Source of the DNA: Planctomycetota bacterium | Lineage (GTDB): Bacteria; Planctomycetota; Phycisphaerae; Phycisphaerales; SM1A02 | Assembly: GCA_022574595.1 (NCBI GenBank) | Contig: JACZRS010000015.1 | Location: forward strand, 1-64,000 | Direction: 5' to 3' | Length of the DNA stretch: 64,000 nucleotides | Part shown: piece after piece, positions 9,293-18,461 of the stretch | Position numbering within the stretch: position 1 is the stretch's first letter | How the letters are laid out: each line of letters opens with the position of its first letter | Notes under the pieces: generated by a model | Databases searched by the model: none | What the model saw: only the letters and a program-made list of their open reading frames with translations | Told to the model about the DNA's origin: nothing | Translations under genes and position numbers: made by a program

Positions 9293-10345
9293 ATGGATGC
9301 AATGCCTGACAACTTAACAATCGAAAAAAACGCAAGTGAAACAAAGCTGCTTCGCATTGGAGTGATCGGTTTAGGTGTTGGCGCTCAGCACATCCCCGCG
9401 TATAAAGAAAACTCAAATTGTGAGGTAGTATCTCTTTGTGATATTGATGCTGCTAAGCGCACAGAGTTTGCAGTTAAATATCCAAATATGTTAATTACTT
9501 TTGATGCATCGCAGGTTCTAAATGATCCAACCATTGATGTCGTTTCGATCGCTTCTTATGACGATGTGCACGCACAGCAGATAATTACTGCACTTGACAA
9601 TGATAAACACGTGTTTGTAGAAAAGCCGCTATGCCTTCACGCAGATGAAGTTCGAGATATTCGCCATGCACTAAAGCAGCGGCCCCATCTGAAACTAAGC
9701 TCAAATCTGATCCTTCGCAGGTCGCCTCGGTTTATGCGTATAAAGCAAATGATTGAGGATGGAAGTTTCGGCGAGCTATATCACCTTGAAGCACAATATA
9801 ACTACGGCAGGCTGGCAAAGATCACCGACGGTTGGCGCGGTGAGATCCCTTATTACTCCGTAGTCTTAGGCGGAGGCGTCCACATTATTGATCAACTTCT
9901 GTGGATGACCAAGCAGCGTGTTGTAGAAGTCGCAGCCTTCGGCAATCGAATTTGCTCAAACAACACAAACTTCAAGCACGATGACATGGTTGCTGCAATT
10001 TTACGATTTGAAAACTCGATGACCGCAACCATCACCGCTAACTTCGGTTGCGTTCGCCCGCATGGGCATGGCCTTGAAATCTACGGGACCAAAGCAACTT
10101 TTGTAAATGGTGAGCCTGATGGATTTTTATATACATCGCGCGATCCATCGGATAAGCCACAAGTTATTAGCGATGTTCATCCCGGCGCAGCAAAAGGTGA
10201 TTTGATCGCAAGTTTTGTGGATAGTATTTTGGATATTGCTGAACCTGAAGTCTCAGCTGATGAAGTATTTGATGTCATGTCTGTTTGTTTAGCGATAGAT
10301 AAAGCAAAGCAGCAAAATCGAACTATCGAAGTGGAGTACATTTGA
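9293..10345 (+). CDS. Gfo/Idh/MocA-family oxidoreductase
   Basis: 350 residues. A Rossmann nucleotide motif IGVIGLGVGAQH (about 22-33) and the family EKP motif (110-112), followed by the C-terminal alpha/beta domain (GGGVHIIDQLLWM). These NAD(P)-dependent enzymes oxidise a sugar hydroxyl; paired with a DegT aminotransferase, as here, they usually make the 3-keto intermediate that is then aminated. The stop overlaps the next start (TGATG). A purine-rich stretch before ATG 9293 could be the ribosome site; ATG 9302 is an alternative. Confidence 0.88.
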   Translation: MDAMPDNLTIEKNASETKLLRIGVIGLGVGAQHIPAYKENSNCEVVSLCDIDAAKRTEFAVKYPNMLITFDASQVLNDPTIDVVSIASYDDVHAQQIITALDNDKHVFVEKPLCLHADEVRDIRHALKQRPHLKLSSNLILRRSPRFMRIKQMIEDGSFGELYHLEAQYNYGRLAKITDGWRGEIPYYSVVLGGGVHIIDQLLWMTKQRVVEVAAFGNRICSNNTNFKHDDMVAAILRFENSMTATITANFGCVRPHGHGLEIYGTKATFVNGEPDGFLYTSRDPSDKPQVISDVHPGAAKGDLIASFVDSILDIAEPEVSADEVFDVMSVCLAIDKAKQQNRTIEVEYI

Positions 10346-11562
10346 TGCCTTTGGATACAAAAACTTCTGTGGTTGAAGTTATTAGTTCAGATGAAGCTCA
10401 GCAAAAAAGCGAAATCAGATCTATCCCATTCGGCAGGCCCATGATTGGCGACGCTGAACGCGCTGCTGTTATGGATGTTCTTTCAGGACATATTCTCACG
10501 CATGGTCCAAAGGTAAAAGAGTTCGAAACCGCATTTGCAGAATTTACAGGTGCGCCTCATGCACTTGCGACTTCATCGTGCATGGCCGCACTTCATTTAG
10601 CGTATATGTATCTTGGGATAGGCTGCGATGATGAAGTAATAGTTCCTGCACAAACACATGTCGCGACAGCCCATGCGGTGGAGCTTTGCGGGGCTCGAAG
10701 CGTGTTTGTGGACTGCGAATCACAGACTGGCAATATCGATATTGATCAAATCGAGGCAGCGATCACTGAAAAGACCAAAGCTTTAAGTGTTGTGCATTAT
10801 CTTGGCCTGCCCGTTGATATGCCAAGGATCATGCAGATTGCTAACAAACACAACCTTTTCGTTGTCGAGGATTGTGCCCTTGCAATTGGCGCGACAGTAC
10901 AAGGAACTCATGTCGGTCTCTTTGGCGATGTCGGCTGCTTTTCATTTTATCCGGTAAAGCACATCACCACGGCTGAGGGCGGGATGTTGATCACTCGCCG
11001 AGATGATGTAGCGGAAGCGGTTTCAATGCTCCGCGCTTTCGGAATTGATCGCAATATAGTCTCGCAGCGACCAATTCCAGGAGAATATGATGTTCAGGTG
11101 TTGGGAAATAACTACAGAATGAACGAGCTTGGGGCTGCGATGGGCCTTGTCCAGGTAGGTCGGCTCGATGAATTTCTCGCCAAAAGGCGGGCGAATTATG
11201 AGCAATTAGAGGCTGGTTTAAGCGATATCCAGGGGATAAAGCTATTAAATAGCACTACTGGACCGCTACAAAGTGCTTACTACTGCTTCACAATACTGCT
11301 CGGCGAGGGCCTTGAACCCAAGCGGCGGGCAATGATGGATCTCTTAAAGCAGCGTGGTGTGGGCTGCAGTGTGTATTACCCAAGGCCTGTACCCAATATG
11401 AGCTATTACAGGCAGCGCTACGGATCTGCCGATAAATGCTTCCCAGTGGCGTCGCGTTTTAGTGCGACATCTATCGCTTTGCCTGTTGGTCCCCATGTGG
11501 GGAAAAAGGACGTCCAGTATATCGTCGCTTCGGTCAAGACTGCCATTGCTACGGTTAGATGA
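10345..11562 (+). CDS. DegT/DnrJ/EryC1 sugar aminotransferase
   Basis: 405 residues, the usual length. PLP-binding Lys is K205 in FSFYPVKHITTAEGG and the cofactor Asp is D176 (VVEDCALAIGA). It transfers an amino group, normally from glutamate, to a keto sugar nucleotide. The ATG at 10345 overlaps the previous stop, indicating translational coupling; a TTG one codon earlier is less likely. It follows the Gfo/Idh dehydrogenase, a pairing known from amino-sugar pathways. Confidence 0.9.
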   Translation: MPLDTKTSVVEVISSDEAQQKSEIRSIPFGRPMIGDAERAAVMDVLSGHILTHGPKVKEFETAFAEFTGAPHALATSSCMAALHLAYMYLGIGCDDEVIVPAQTHVATAHAVELCGARSVFVDCESQTGNIDIDQIEAAITEKTKALSVVHYLGLPVDMPRIMQIANKHNLFVVEDCALAIGATVQGTHVGLFGDVGCFSFYPVKHITTAEGGMLITRRDDVAEAVSMLRAFGIDRNIVSQRPIPGEYDVQVLGNNYRMNELGAAMGLVQVGRLDEFLAKRRANYEQLEAGLSDIQGIKLLNSTTGPLQSAYYCFTILLGEGLEPKRRAMMDLLKQRGVGCSVYYPRPVPNMSYYRQRYGSADKCFPVASRFSATSIALPVGPHVGKKDVQYIVASVKTAIATVR

Positions 11563-11563
11563 G

Positions 11564-12616
11564 ATGACCCGGATTAAAGATCGTACGATCGCGCTAATAG
11601 GTGGAGCTGGCTTCATTGGTCACAATCTGGCCTTGGCCTTGGCATCTCGTGGGGCAAAGGTAACCATCGTTGACAGCCTTCGTGTAAACAATCTGTTTGC
11701 ATTTTCCAATGCTGATCCAAATACGCCCAATCGTGACTTGTACCTGCGTATGATTTATGAGCGGCAATCCCTGTTAAATGCTGCTGGGATTACTCTTTAC
11801 ACACAAGATGCTCGAGATGAAGCTGCACTTAAGGATGTGCTGGGGATGATAAAACCTCAGATTCTGATCCATTTGGCTGGGATTTCTCATGCAGACAGAT
11901 CAAATCGCCATCCGCATGATGCATTTGAACACACACTTCACACATTAGAAAACACTCTTGCTTGCGCGCGCGAGTACGTAGAGCACTTCATATTTTTCTC
12001 ATCAAGCATGGTCTATGGGAACTTCACCAAGGGCATAGTTACAGAAGAAACCCCTTGTGATCCTTTGGGTATTTATGGAGCTTTAAAGTACAGCGGCGAG
12101 AAGCTGGTCACAGCTCACAATCAAGTGTTTGGCTTGCCATATACGATCGTAAGACCGGCCGCTTTGTATGGGCATCGATGTGTGAGTCGGAGAGTTGTCC
12201 AGGTATTTATAGAAAATGCACTTAAAGGCAAAGAGCTTTCCGTAGCTGGAGACGGCAAGGATCGACTGGATTTTACTTACATAGATGATCTGATTCATGG
12301 TGTACTTAAGATTATTGAGACAGATGAAAGCCGAGGCGAGATTTTTAATATGACGTTCGGCCATTCTCGCTCTATTGGAGAACTGGTTGATGCTCTTAGT
12401 TGTGATTTTCCTGAGATAACGGTGAACTACAAACCCAGGAATCGCCTGATGCCCACACGAGGCACTCTTTGTATAGATAAAGCCCGTGCCTTATTAGGGT
12501 ATGATCCTAAGTGGCCAATTGAGCGCGGCATTCTTGAGTACATTAAGTGGTATAAAGGTCTTGGCGAACCTTCATTAGTAGAGCCAAAGGTGAGCAGCTC
12601 GTTGGTTGCGACATAA
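11564..12616 (+). CDS. NAD-dependent sugar epimerase/dehydratase (extended SDR)
   Basis: 350 residues. GGAGFIG (13-19) binds NAD; the catalytic Y171xxxK175 lies in IYGALKYSGEK, with the preceding SSSMVYG strand. Sugar nucleotide epimerase, dehydratase or reductase; the substrate is unknown. The start at 11564 is one base after the aminotransferase stop; a longer frame would run inside that gene. Confidence 0.88.
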   Translation: MTRIKDRTIALIGGAGFIGHNLALALASRGAKVTIVDSLRVNNLFAFSNADPNTPNRDLYLRMIYERQSLLNAAGITLYTQDARDEAALKDVLGMIKPQILIHLAGISHADRSNRHPHDAFEHTLHTLENTLACAREYVEHFIFFSSSMVYGNFTKGIVTEETPCDPLGIYGALKYSGEKLVTAHNQVFGLPYTIVRPAALYGHRCVSRRVVQVFIENALKGKELSVAGDGKDRLDFTYIDDLIHGVLKIIETDESRGEIFNMTFGHSRSIGELVDALSCDFPEITVNYKPRNRLMPTRGTLCIDKARALLGYDPKWPIERGILEYIKWYKGLGEPSLVEPKVSSSLVAT

Positions 12617-12634
12617 AGGCAGGTCGTAATTATT

Positions 12635-13363
12635 ATGCTGATGCACGCTCAATTGATCCGTGATACTTGGTTGGTGGAGCGGCTCGGATGCAATGTTTAC
12701 CAAGTACCATCAGAGTTGCTGCTGGATGAAGGTGTTGACTATCAAGCCTTGATGCCTGAATTGCAAGAGCTGCCAGTTTTTGCTTATGTGAAGATTCCAG
12801 TTGATAAATCTCATGTCGTAGATTCGTTAATTCGCATCGGCTTTGAGCTGGTGGATACGAATCTACAATTTGAAAAGGTTGTAACTAACACACCTACTAT
12901 AAATACAGGCTCAACAAATATCAGGTTGGCGCAGCCTGGTGATGAGCAGCAGGTAGTGGAGTTGGCAAAACGCAGCTTCATTCATTCTCGCTTTCATACA
13001 GATAAAACTATTAGCGATTCGCAAGCTAATAAAATAAAAGCTGATTGGTCTAGATCATTCTTTCAAGGGGAACGCGGCGATGCAATGGTCGTAGCGGTCG
13101 ATGGGGACCGTATCGTTGGATTTTTACTGTCACTATTAACAGCAGATGATTGTTTAGTGATTGATTTAATTACAGTTGATGAAAATATGCGTGGCCAGGG
13201 CTTGGCAGGCGCAATGACTTGGTTTACGCAAGCTCAATTTCCTAATGCAAAAAAACTAAGAGTTGGCACACAGTTAGCAAACATTGCAGCAGCGCGTTGT
13301 TATGAAAAATTAGGTTTTGTATTAGCTCGCTCTGATTATGTTTTACATTATCACCGCAGCTAG
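12635..13363 (+). CDS. GNAT acetyltransferase, WecD-like architecture
   Basis: 242 residues. The first 90 residues form a half-domain without a clear acetyl-CoA site. The GNAT core follows, with the acetyl-CoA loop VDENMRGQGLAGAM (about 185-198) and the C-terminal ARCYEKLGFV motif. The two-part layout recalls WecD/RffC, which acetylates a 4-amino-dideoxy sugar nucleotide. In this cluster the likely acceptor is the amino group made by the DegT enzyme. Ends in TAG. Confidence 0.75.
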   Translation: MLMHAQLIRDTWLVERLGCNVYQVPSELLLDEGVDYQALMPELQELPVFAYVKIPVDKSHVVDSLIRIGFELVDTNLQFEKVVTNTPTINTGSTNIRLAQPGDEQQVVELAKRSFIHSRFHTDKTISDSQANKIKADWSRSFFQGERGDAMVVAVDGDRIVGFLLSLLTADDCLVIDLITVDENMRGQGLAGAMTWFTQAQFPNAKKLRVGTQLANIAAARCYEKLGFVLARSDYVLHYHRS

Positions 13364-13393
13364 AAATGTAATTGCAATGGGGGATAACGATTG

Positions 13394-14422
13394 ATGAAGA
13401 TAGGCGAATTTGATCTTGATAAAAAGGTAATGGTAGTTGCTGAGATCGGCAACAATCACCAAGGAGACTTTAGGCTTGCTAAAGAGTTGATAAACCTAGC
13501 AGTCCAAGCGGGCGCTGATGCGGTTAAATTTCAAACGTTTAAGACGGAGCAGTTTGTAAGTCAATCAGACAAAATACGCTTTGAAAAAATGAAGTCCTTT
13601 GAGCTATCGCCAGATCAATTTTGTGATCTTAGCGCACATGCTCAAAAAGCTGATGTGCTATTCTTATCTACTCCGTTAGATATTCCTAGCGTTGGCGTAC
13701 TCAAGCCAATCGTAAGTGCAATAAAAATAGCCTCTGGAGATATAACCTTCTTTCCATTGTTAAAGGAAGTTGCGCAAGCGGGAAAACCAATCATCCTTTC
13801 GACCGGCATTGCTACAATTAAAGAAATTAGAGCAGCCAAATCAACTATTGAAAGTACGTGGGATGATTTAGGAATTGATCAGGAATTAGCAATTCTTCAC
13901 TGTGTGAGCAGCTATCCAGTACCAAATGAGGAAGTTAATCTTGGAGCTGTACTTGAGCTTGCAAAAGATTTTCACTGTACTGTGGGTTATTCAGATCACG
14001 CACTGGGAATCGATGCAGCTGCGTTGAGTGTTGCTCTTGGTGCGCGAATTATCGAAAAACACTTTACCATCGATAAGAATTATTCTGATTTTCGCGATCA
14101 CAAATTGGCTGCGGATCCCAAAGAGTTCCGCGAACTTGTAAATCGAGTTGAATTATATACCAGTCTAATGGGAGAGGGTAAAAAAGTTCCTCAAAATTGT
14201 GAGCTTGCTTCAGCGGATAGCATACGCAGATCAATAGCTGCCAAACATGATTTAGCCCCCGGAAAAATAATTGTTGCTGATGATCTGATTTGGGTGAGAC
14301 CTGCTGGTGGAATTGCTCCGGGTAACGAAAACCTAGTTGTGGGGCAGCGAATTGAAAAATTTGTTAAAGCAGGGCAGCAAATCGTTCCTCCTATGCTAAC
14401 TAGCGAAAAAGTTGAATTATAA
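13394..14422 (+). CDS. neuB: NeuB-like nonulosonic acid synthase with SAF domain
   Basis: 342 residues. The TIM-barrel begins with VVAEIGNNHQGD (about 15-26) and shows VKFQTFK, IKIASGD and GYSDHALG; a C-terminal SAF/antifreeze-like domain covers about 280-340 (RRSIAAKHDLAPG). The family condenses phosphoenolpyruvate with a C6 amino sugar to give sialic, legionaminic or pseudaminic-type acids. It is the committing enzyme of the cluster and the partner of the SpsF-like transferase. ATG 13394 preferred; a TTG precedes it. Confidence 0.9.
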   Translation: MKIGEFDLDKKVMVVAEIGNNHQGDFRLAKELINLAVQAGADAVKFQTFKTEQFVSQSDKIRFEKMKSFELSPDQFCDLSAHAQKADVLFLSTPLDIPSVGVLKPIVSAIKIASGDITFFPLLKEVAQAGKPIILSTGIATIKEIRAAKSTIESTWDDLGIDQELAILHCVSSYPVPNEEVNLGAVLELAKDFHCTVGYSDHALGIDAAALSVALGARIIEKHFTIDKNYSDFRDHKLAADPKEFRELVNRVELYTSLMGEGKKVPQNCELASADSIRRSIAAKHDLAPGKIIVADDLIWVRPAGGIAPGNENLVVGQRIEKFVKAGQQIVPPMLTSEKVEL

Positions 14423-14431
14423 AAAATCCAA

Positions 14432-16282
14432 ATGTGTGGTATTGCAGGCTATTACGGAACGAAACCAATTGATTCAAACAGAATCAATTGTTGCCTGCAG
14501 CTTATGAAGCATCGTGGGCCTGACGCTAGCGCGTCATTTTATCACAGCCTTTCAGATAACAATCATTTGCATTTGCTACATACTCGATTGAGTATTATCG
14601 ATTGTGATCCGAGATCAAATCAACCATATCGCATTGGGCAATACACTTTCATTTTTAACGGCGAGCTGTACAACTATCGTGAGATAAAACGCAATTTGGA
14701 ATCTATTAATTGCGTTTTTAAAACAGATAGCGACACAGAAGTATTGATGCAGCAGCTTATTACACATGGTGATGCGGGTTTAGAGCAATGTGAAGGAATG
14801 TGGAGCTTTGCGCTATATGATCAGCATGATGGAACCTTAAAGTTGTGTAGAGACAGGTTTGGGGAAAAACCTCTTTATATTCTTGAAGATGAAACGGGAA
14901 TTTACTTTGCATCAGAAATCAAGTTCTTGCGAACACTGTTGGGAAAGCCACTGAACATTAATTACCAGCATGTTTATCGCTATATGGTAAATGGTTACAA
15001 AGCTCTATACAAGAATAACAATGGTTTTTATGAAGGTGTGCGTGAACTTAAGCCTGGGACCGTGCTTACGATAAATGCGGATTTATTACAGAACGAAATA
15101 AAATATTGGAATCCTAATTTCGTTTGTGATGAAGAAATCTCACAGGAAGAATATGTATCACAAATCAGAAAAGAGTTAATTCGTAGTGTTAATCTAAGAC
15201 TTCGCGCAGATGTGCCATTGGCGTTCTTGATGAGTGGGGGGATTGATTCGAATTCGTTAATAAGTATCGCAAAGCGAGTATTTAATTACGATGTGCATGG
15301 TTTTACGCTGGTTGATAAGGATGAGCGTTACGATGAACAGGAATTAGTAGATCATGCTGTGAAAGAATTGGGGATTCGTCACACTTCTATACCTGCGGAT
15401 ACTACGGATTTTCTTGAAAATTTAAGAGCGTTAGTAATTCAACATGATGCGCCTGTTTGCACAATTTCGTATTACGCACATTGGTTGCTTCTAAAAGCGA
15501 TTGCAGCGCATGGATATAAAATATCTATAAGCGGCACAGCTGCGGATGAATTATTTACAGGCTACTACGATCATCACAATGCTTACTTATATGAAGTAAT
15601 GGATGATGAGATATTATCACTTCAATCAAACAAAGATTGGACAGAGCATGTAGCTCCTATTGTGCGCAATCCATATTTGATAGACCCCAAGCTGTTTGTA
15701 AATAAACCAGATTTCCGGGGGCACATTTTCCTTGATGCGGATGCATTTAGTAATTGCCTGACAAAACCCTGGCATGAGCAGTTTTCAGAAAAGCGTTACT
15801 GCAAAGGATTATTGCGCAACCGAATGTTAAACGAATTATTTCACGAATCAGTCCCTGCGATTTTGCATGAAGATGATTTAAACGCAATGTCTCAATCGGT
15901 TGAGAATCGTTCACCTTTTCTTGATAGGGGATTATTCGAGTTAAGCCAAAGAATTCCTACGCGTTATTTGATCCAAAATGGATATACAAAATATATGCTT
16001 CGCCAAGCTATGCAAGGGATTGTTCCTGATCGTATATTAAGTGAGAGGCGAAAAGTGGGATTCAATGCTGCGATTACTTCTTTTCTTGATTTTACAGATA
16101 AAGAAACACGCTCCTCTATCCTGGATGATAGTCCGATCTTTGATCACGTTAAGAAAAGTAGTATCGAGCAGATAATCAACCAGCCTTGCTTGCCAAACAG
16201 TAAAAGCAAATTCATCTTTAACTTTCTAAACAGCAAGTTTTTCCTTGAAGAATTTGCTAGCCAAACATGTACTGTCGCATAA
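14432..16282 (+). CDS. asnB: Asparagine synthetase-like glutamine amidotransferase
   Basis: 616 residues. The N-terminal nucleophile is C2 (MCGIAGYYG) in a class II glutaminase domain (to about 190). The synthetase domain contains the PP-loop SGGIDS near residue 268. Close relatives either make asparagine or amidate cell-surface sugars in O-antigen and capsule clusters. Ten bases after neuB and ten before the acetyltransferase, so almost certainly part of the sugar operon; amidation of a sugar carboxylate is the likely task, but this is inference. Confidence 0.85.
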   Translation: MCGIAGYYGTKPIDSNRINCCLQLMKHRGPDASASFYHSLSDNNHLHLLHTRLSIIDCDPRSNQPYRIGQYTFIFNGELYNYREIKRNLESINCVFKTDSDTEVLMQQLITHGDAGLEQCEGMWSFALYDQHDGTLKLCRDRFGEKPLYILEDETGIYFASEIKFLRTLLGKPLNINYQHVYRYMVNGYKALYKNNNGFYEGVRELKPGTVLTINADLLQNEIKYWNPNFVCDEEISQEEYVSQIRKELIRSVNLRLRADVPLAFLMSGGIDSNSLISIAKRVFNYDVHGFTLVDKDERYDEQELVDHAVKELGIRHTSIPADTTDFLENLRALVIQHDAPVCTISYYAHWLLLKAIAAHGYKISISGTAADELFTGYYDHHNAYLYEVMDDEILSLQSNKDWTEHVAPIVRNPYLIDPKLFVNKPDFRGHIFLDADAFSNCLTKPWHEQFSEKRYCKGLLRNRMLNELFHESVPAILHEDDLNAMSQSVENRSPFLDRGLFELSQRIPTRYLIQNGYTKYMLRQAMQGIVPDRILSERRKVGFNAAITSFLDFTDKETRSSILDDSPIFDHVKKSSIEQIINQPCLPNSKSKFIFNFLNSKFFLEEFASQTCTVA

Positions 16283-16291
16283 CGAGAAACT

Positions 16292-16897
16292 ATGGGAATT
16301 ATTCACTCATTATATTCCATGGCCTGGCGTTTATATCTTAAAGCGCGCGGGGCAACGGTTGGACACAACTTCAAAGTGCAAGGGTGGATACATATTCTGC
16401 TGCGCCATAACGCCAGCCTCAAAAATCTAGTAATTGGTGACAATGTGACCCTCGGAGGGAAAACCTATATCCGCATCAGACGCAATGGGAAAATTATTCT
16501 TGGTAATGATGTAAGTACAGGTACTGAAGTCTGGCTGGTATCCGCTAATGATGCTCAACTAAGAGTTGGATCAAATACCGTTTTAGGCAGCTACAGCATT
16601 TTCAACGGCGGACACAATTTAGAAATCGGCAAAGACTGTATCTTTGCAGCTTTTGTCTACATTAATAGCTCCGATCACCACTTCGCTAAAGACCAACTAA
16701 TAAGAGAGCAAGGTTTCTTTGGTGCTCCAGTAGTGATCGGTGACGATGTATGGCTGGGCGGGCACGTCTTTATCAACAAAGATGTGCATATAGGTACTGG
16801 TTGTGTAATTGGAGCTGGAGCGGTCGTGATAAACAGTATTGAAGATTACAAAATAGCAGTGGGAAATCCTGCAAAGGTAATAAGAGATAGAGATTAG
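16292..16897 (+). CDS. Hexapeptide-repeat acyltransferase
   Basis: 201 residues of left-handed beta-helix repeats ([LIV]-G-x-x-x-x pattern) with a basic N-terminus and the catalytic-His region INSSDHHFAK. The C-terminal motif VIGDDVWLGGHVFINKDV followed by VGNPAKVIRDRD is typical of WbbJ/NeuD-like O- or N-acetyltransferases of surface sugars. Cotranscribed with neighbours. Confidence 0.85.
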   Translation: MGIIHSLYSMAWRLYLKARGATVGHNFKVQGWIHILLRHNASLKNLVIGDNVTLGGKTYIRIRRNGKIILGNDVSTGTEVWLVSANDAQLRVGSNTVLGSYSIFNGGHNLEIGKDCIFAAFVYINSSDHHFAKDQLIREQGFFGAPVVIGDDVWLGGHVFINKDVHIGTGCVIGAGAVVINSIEDYKIAVGNPAKVIRDRD

Positions 16898-16906
16898 AAT
16901 TAAACA

Positions 16907-18049
16907 ATGAATTATTGTACTAAGTGTTTGATGCCTCGCACTAAGCCACACCTGTCGTTTGATGAAAACGGAATTTGTGGAGCATGCAGTGCGCACCAGA
17001 AAAAAAACGAAGTGCTAGGCGGAATAGATTGGCAGCAAAGGAAGCAGCAATTTAATAACTTGCTTGAGCAAGCGAAAGATGCAAACACCCCACATTACGA
17101 TGTGCTTGTCCCAGTCAGTGGTGGTAAAGATAGCATTACACAAGTTCACCGTGTGCTAAATCGGGGTCTGCGGATCCTTGCAGTTAATGTTGATTACGGT
17201 ATCAAAACAGAAATCGGTAAACAGAACCTGGAATGTATCGCTGAAATGGGCGCAGACCTTGTTATCTTCCGTCCAAGGCAGCCTTTGCATAAAAGATTGA
17301 TTCGCCTCGGCCTGGAAGATTTCGGTGATCCCGATTTACTTAGCCACACGCTGTTGCATGCGTATCCGCAGCATGTTGCTCTGCAATATGAAATCCCCTT
17401 AGTTGTGCTAGGTGAAAACGCAGCCTTTGAATATAGCGGGGAATCCGATGAAGTTGGGGGAAACTGCATGACGCGCCAATGGTTTGATCGCTACGCCGCT
17501 AACCAAGGCCAAGATGCGCGATTCATAAGCAAACAATACCATATACCCTTTGTTGAGCTGCGCTTTTACGATTACCCCGATGAAATTGCAACCTCAAATA
17601 CCCGTGCGGAGTTCTTAAGTCATTACTTTAGTTGGGATTCGCAGGAGCATTTGAAAATAGCACAAAGCTATGGTTTCAATACTCTTAATGAACCATCTGA
17701 GGGAACGTATCGCAATTTCGTAGGTTTGGATGAGAAGATTCACAGAATCCATCAGTATCTGAAAGTAATGAAGTTTGGTTATGGCCGTGCTACCGACCAT
17801 GCCTGTGAGGATATTCGCAATGGACGGCTTACCCGCGAAAAGGCCAAGCTACTTGTAGCTAAACATGATCTAATAGATATTTCTAATAGCATTCTTAACG
17901 ACGTAGCTGATTATCTGGAAATATCTTCGGATAGTCTTAGCAAGATGATAGAGAAGTATCGCAACCCCGACATTTGGCAAAGAACTTCAGACGGATGTTG
18001 GAATATTCCTAACCATCTTCAAGATGAAGTAGTTGCGGCTGGTGTATGA
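16907..18049 (+). CDS. N-acetyl sugar amidotransferase (PseA/WbpG/LegG type)
   Basis: 380 residues. The N-terminal zinc site uses C4/C7 and C24/C27; the PP-loop SGGKDS is residues 71-76 and activates the substrate with ATP. The family converts an acetamido group on a sugar into an acetamidino group. Usual partners HisH/HisF that deliver ammonia are not in the window, so ammonia may come from elsewhere or from the AsnB-like enzyme. It suggests that the final sugar is amidinated. Confidence 0.85.
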   Translation: MNYCTKCLMPRTKPHLSFDENGICGACSAHQKKNEVLGGIDWQQRKQQFNNLLEQAKDANTPHYDVLVPVSGGKDSITQVHRVLNRGLRILAVNVDYGIKTEIGKQNLECIAEMGADLVIFRPRQPLHKRLIRLGLEDFGDPDLLSHTLLHAYPQHVALQYEIPLVVLGENAAFEYSGESDEVGGNCMTRQWFDRYAANQGQDARFISKQYHIPFVELRFYDYPDEIATSNTRAEFLSHYFSWDSQEHLKIAQSYGFNTLNEPSEGTYRNFVGLDEKIHRIHQYLKVMKFGYGRATDHACEDIRNGRLTREKAKLLVAKHDLIDISNSILNDVADYLEISSDSLSKMIEKYRNPDIWQRTSDGCWNIPNHLQDEVVAAGV

Positions 18050-18068
18050 AAGCATAGAGGATTTAGTT

Positions 18069-18461
18069 ATGGAGCTAACGAAACCTGATCCGCCTCGAAC
18101 TTACAAAGTCGGTACAGCTGATGCAATAACGATAAAAGATTGTGCGAGCATCGAACTTAAACCTAACGAACAAGTTACGTTCGTTACGGAGCAGGGAAGT
18201 GAATATGATGTTGCGCGCACCGAGTTCGGCTATTACGCCACACCATCATTAAATAGCAGGTTATGCAAACAAGGTTTGAAAGCTTTATTGGTTAAAAACC
18301 AGAGAGGTCGTTTTTATATTTTGCTTGTAGAAGATGGAAAAGAAGATGTGTTAAATCAATATCTCGAACGCGAGCAGATAAAGATTATTTGTTGGATGGA
18401 TAACGATGAAGCACTAAGTGAAATTGAAAATCGCTTAGGCAAAGCTACTTTTGGGAAATAA
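18069..18461 (+). CDS. Hypothetical protein of the sugar cluster
   Basis: 130 residues, no family recognised. The start at ATG 18069 is supported by GAGG 8 bases upstream; an earlier TTG at 18033 would overlap the amidotransferase. The protein has a mixed alpha/beta composition (YKVGTADAITIKD at the N-terminus, FYILLVEDGKE in the middle) and no signal peptide. It is last in the sugar operon, and its 3' end overlaps the convergent dockerin gene by 17 bases. Confidence 0.6.
   Translation: MELTKPDPPRTYKVGTADAITIKDCASIELKPNEQVTFVTEQGSEYDVARTEFGYYATPSLNSRLCKQGLKALLVKNQRGRFYILLVEDGKEDVLNQYLEREQIKIICWMDNDEALSEIENRLGKATFGK

Noticed and set aside
18033-18068. Earlier TTG start for the small sugar-cluster protein
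   Set aside because: It would sit inside the amidotransferase gene, while the ATG at 18069 has a GAGG site at proper distance.
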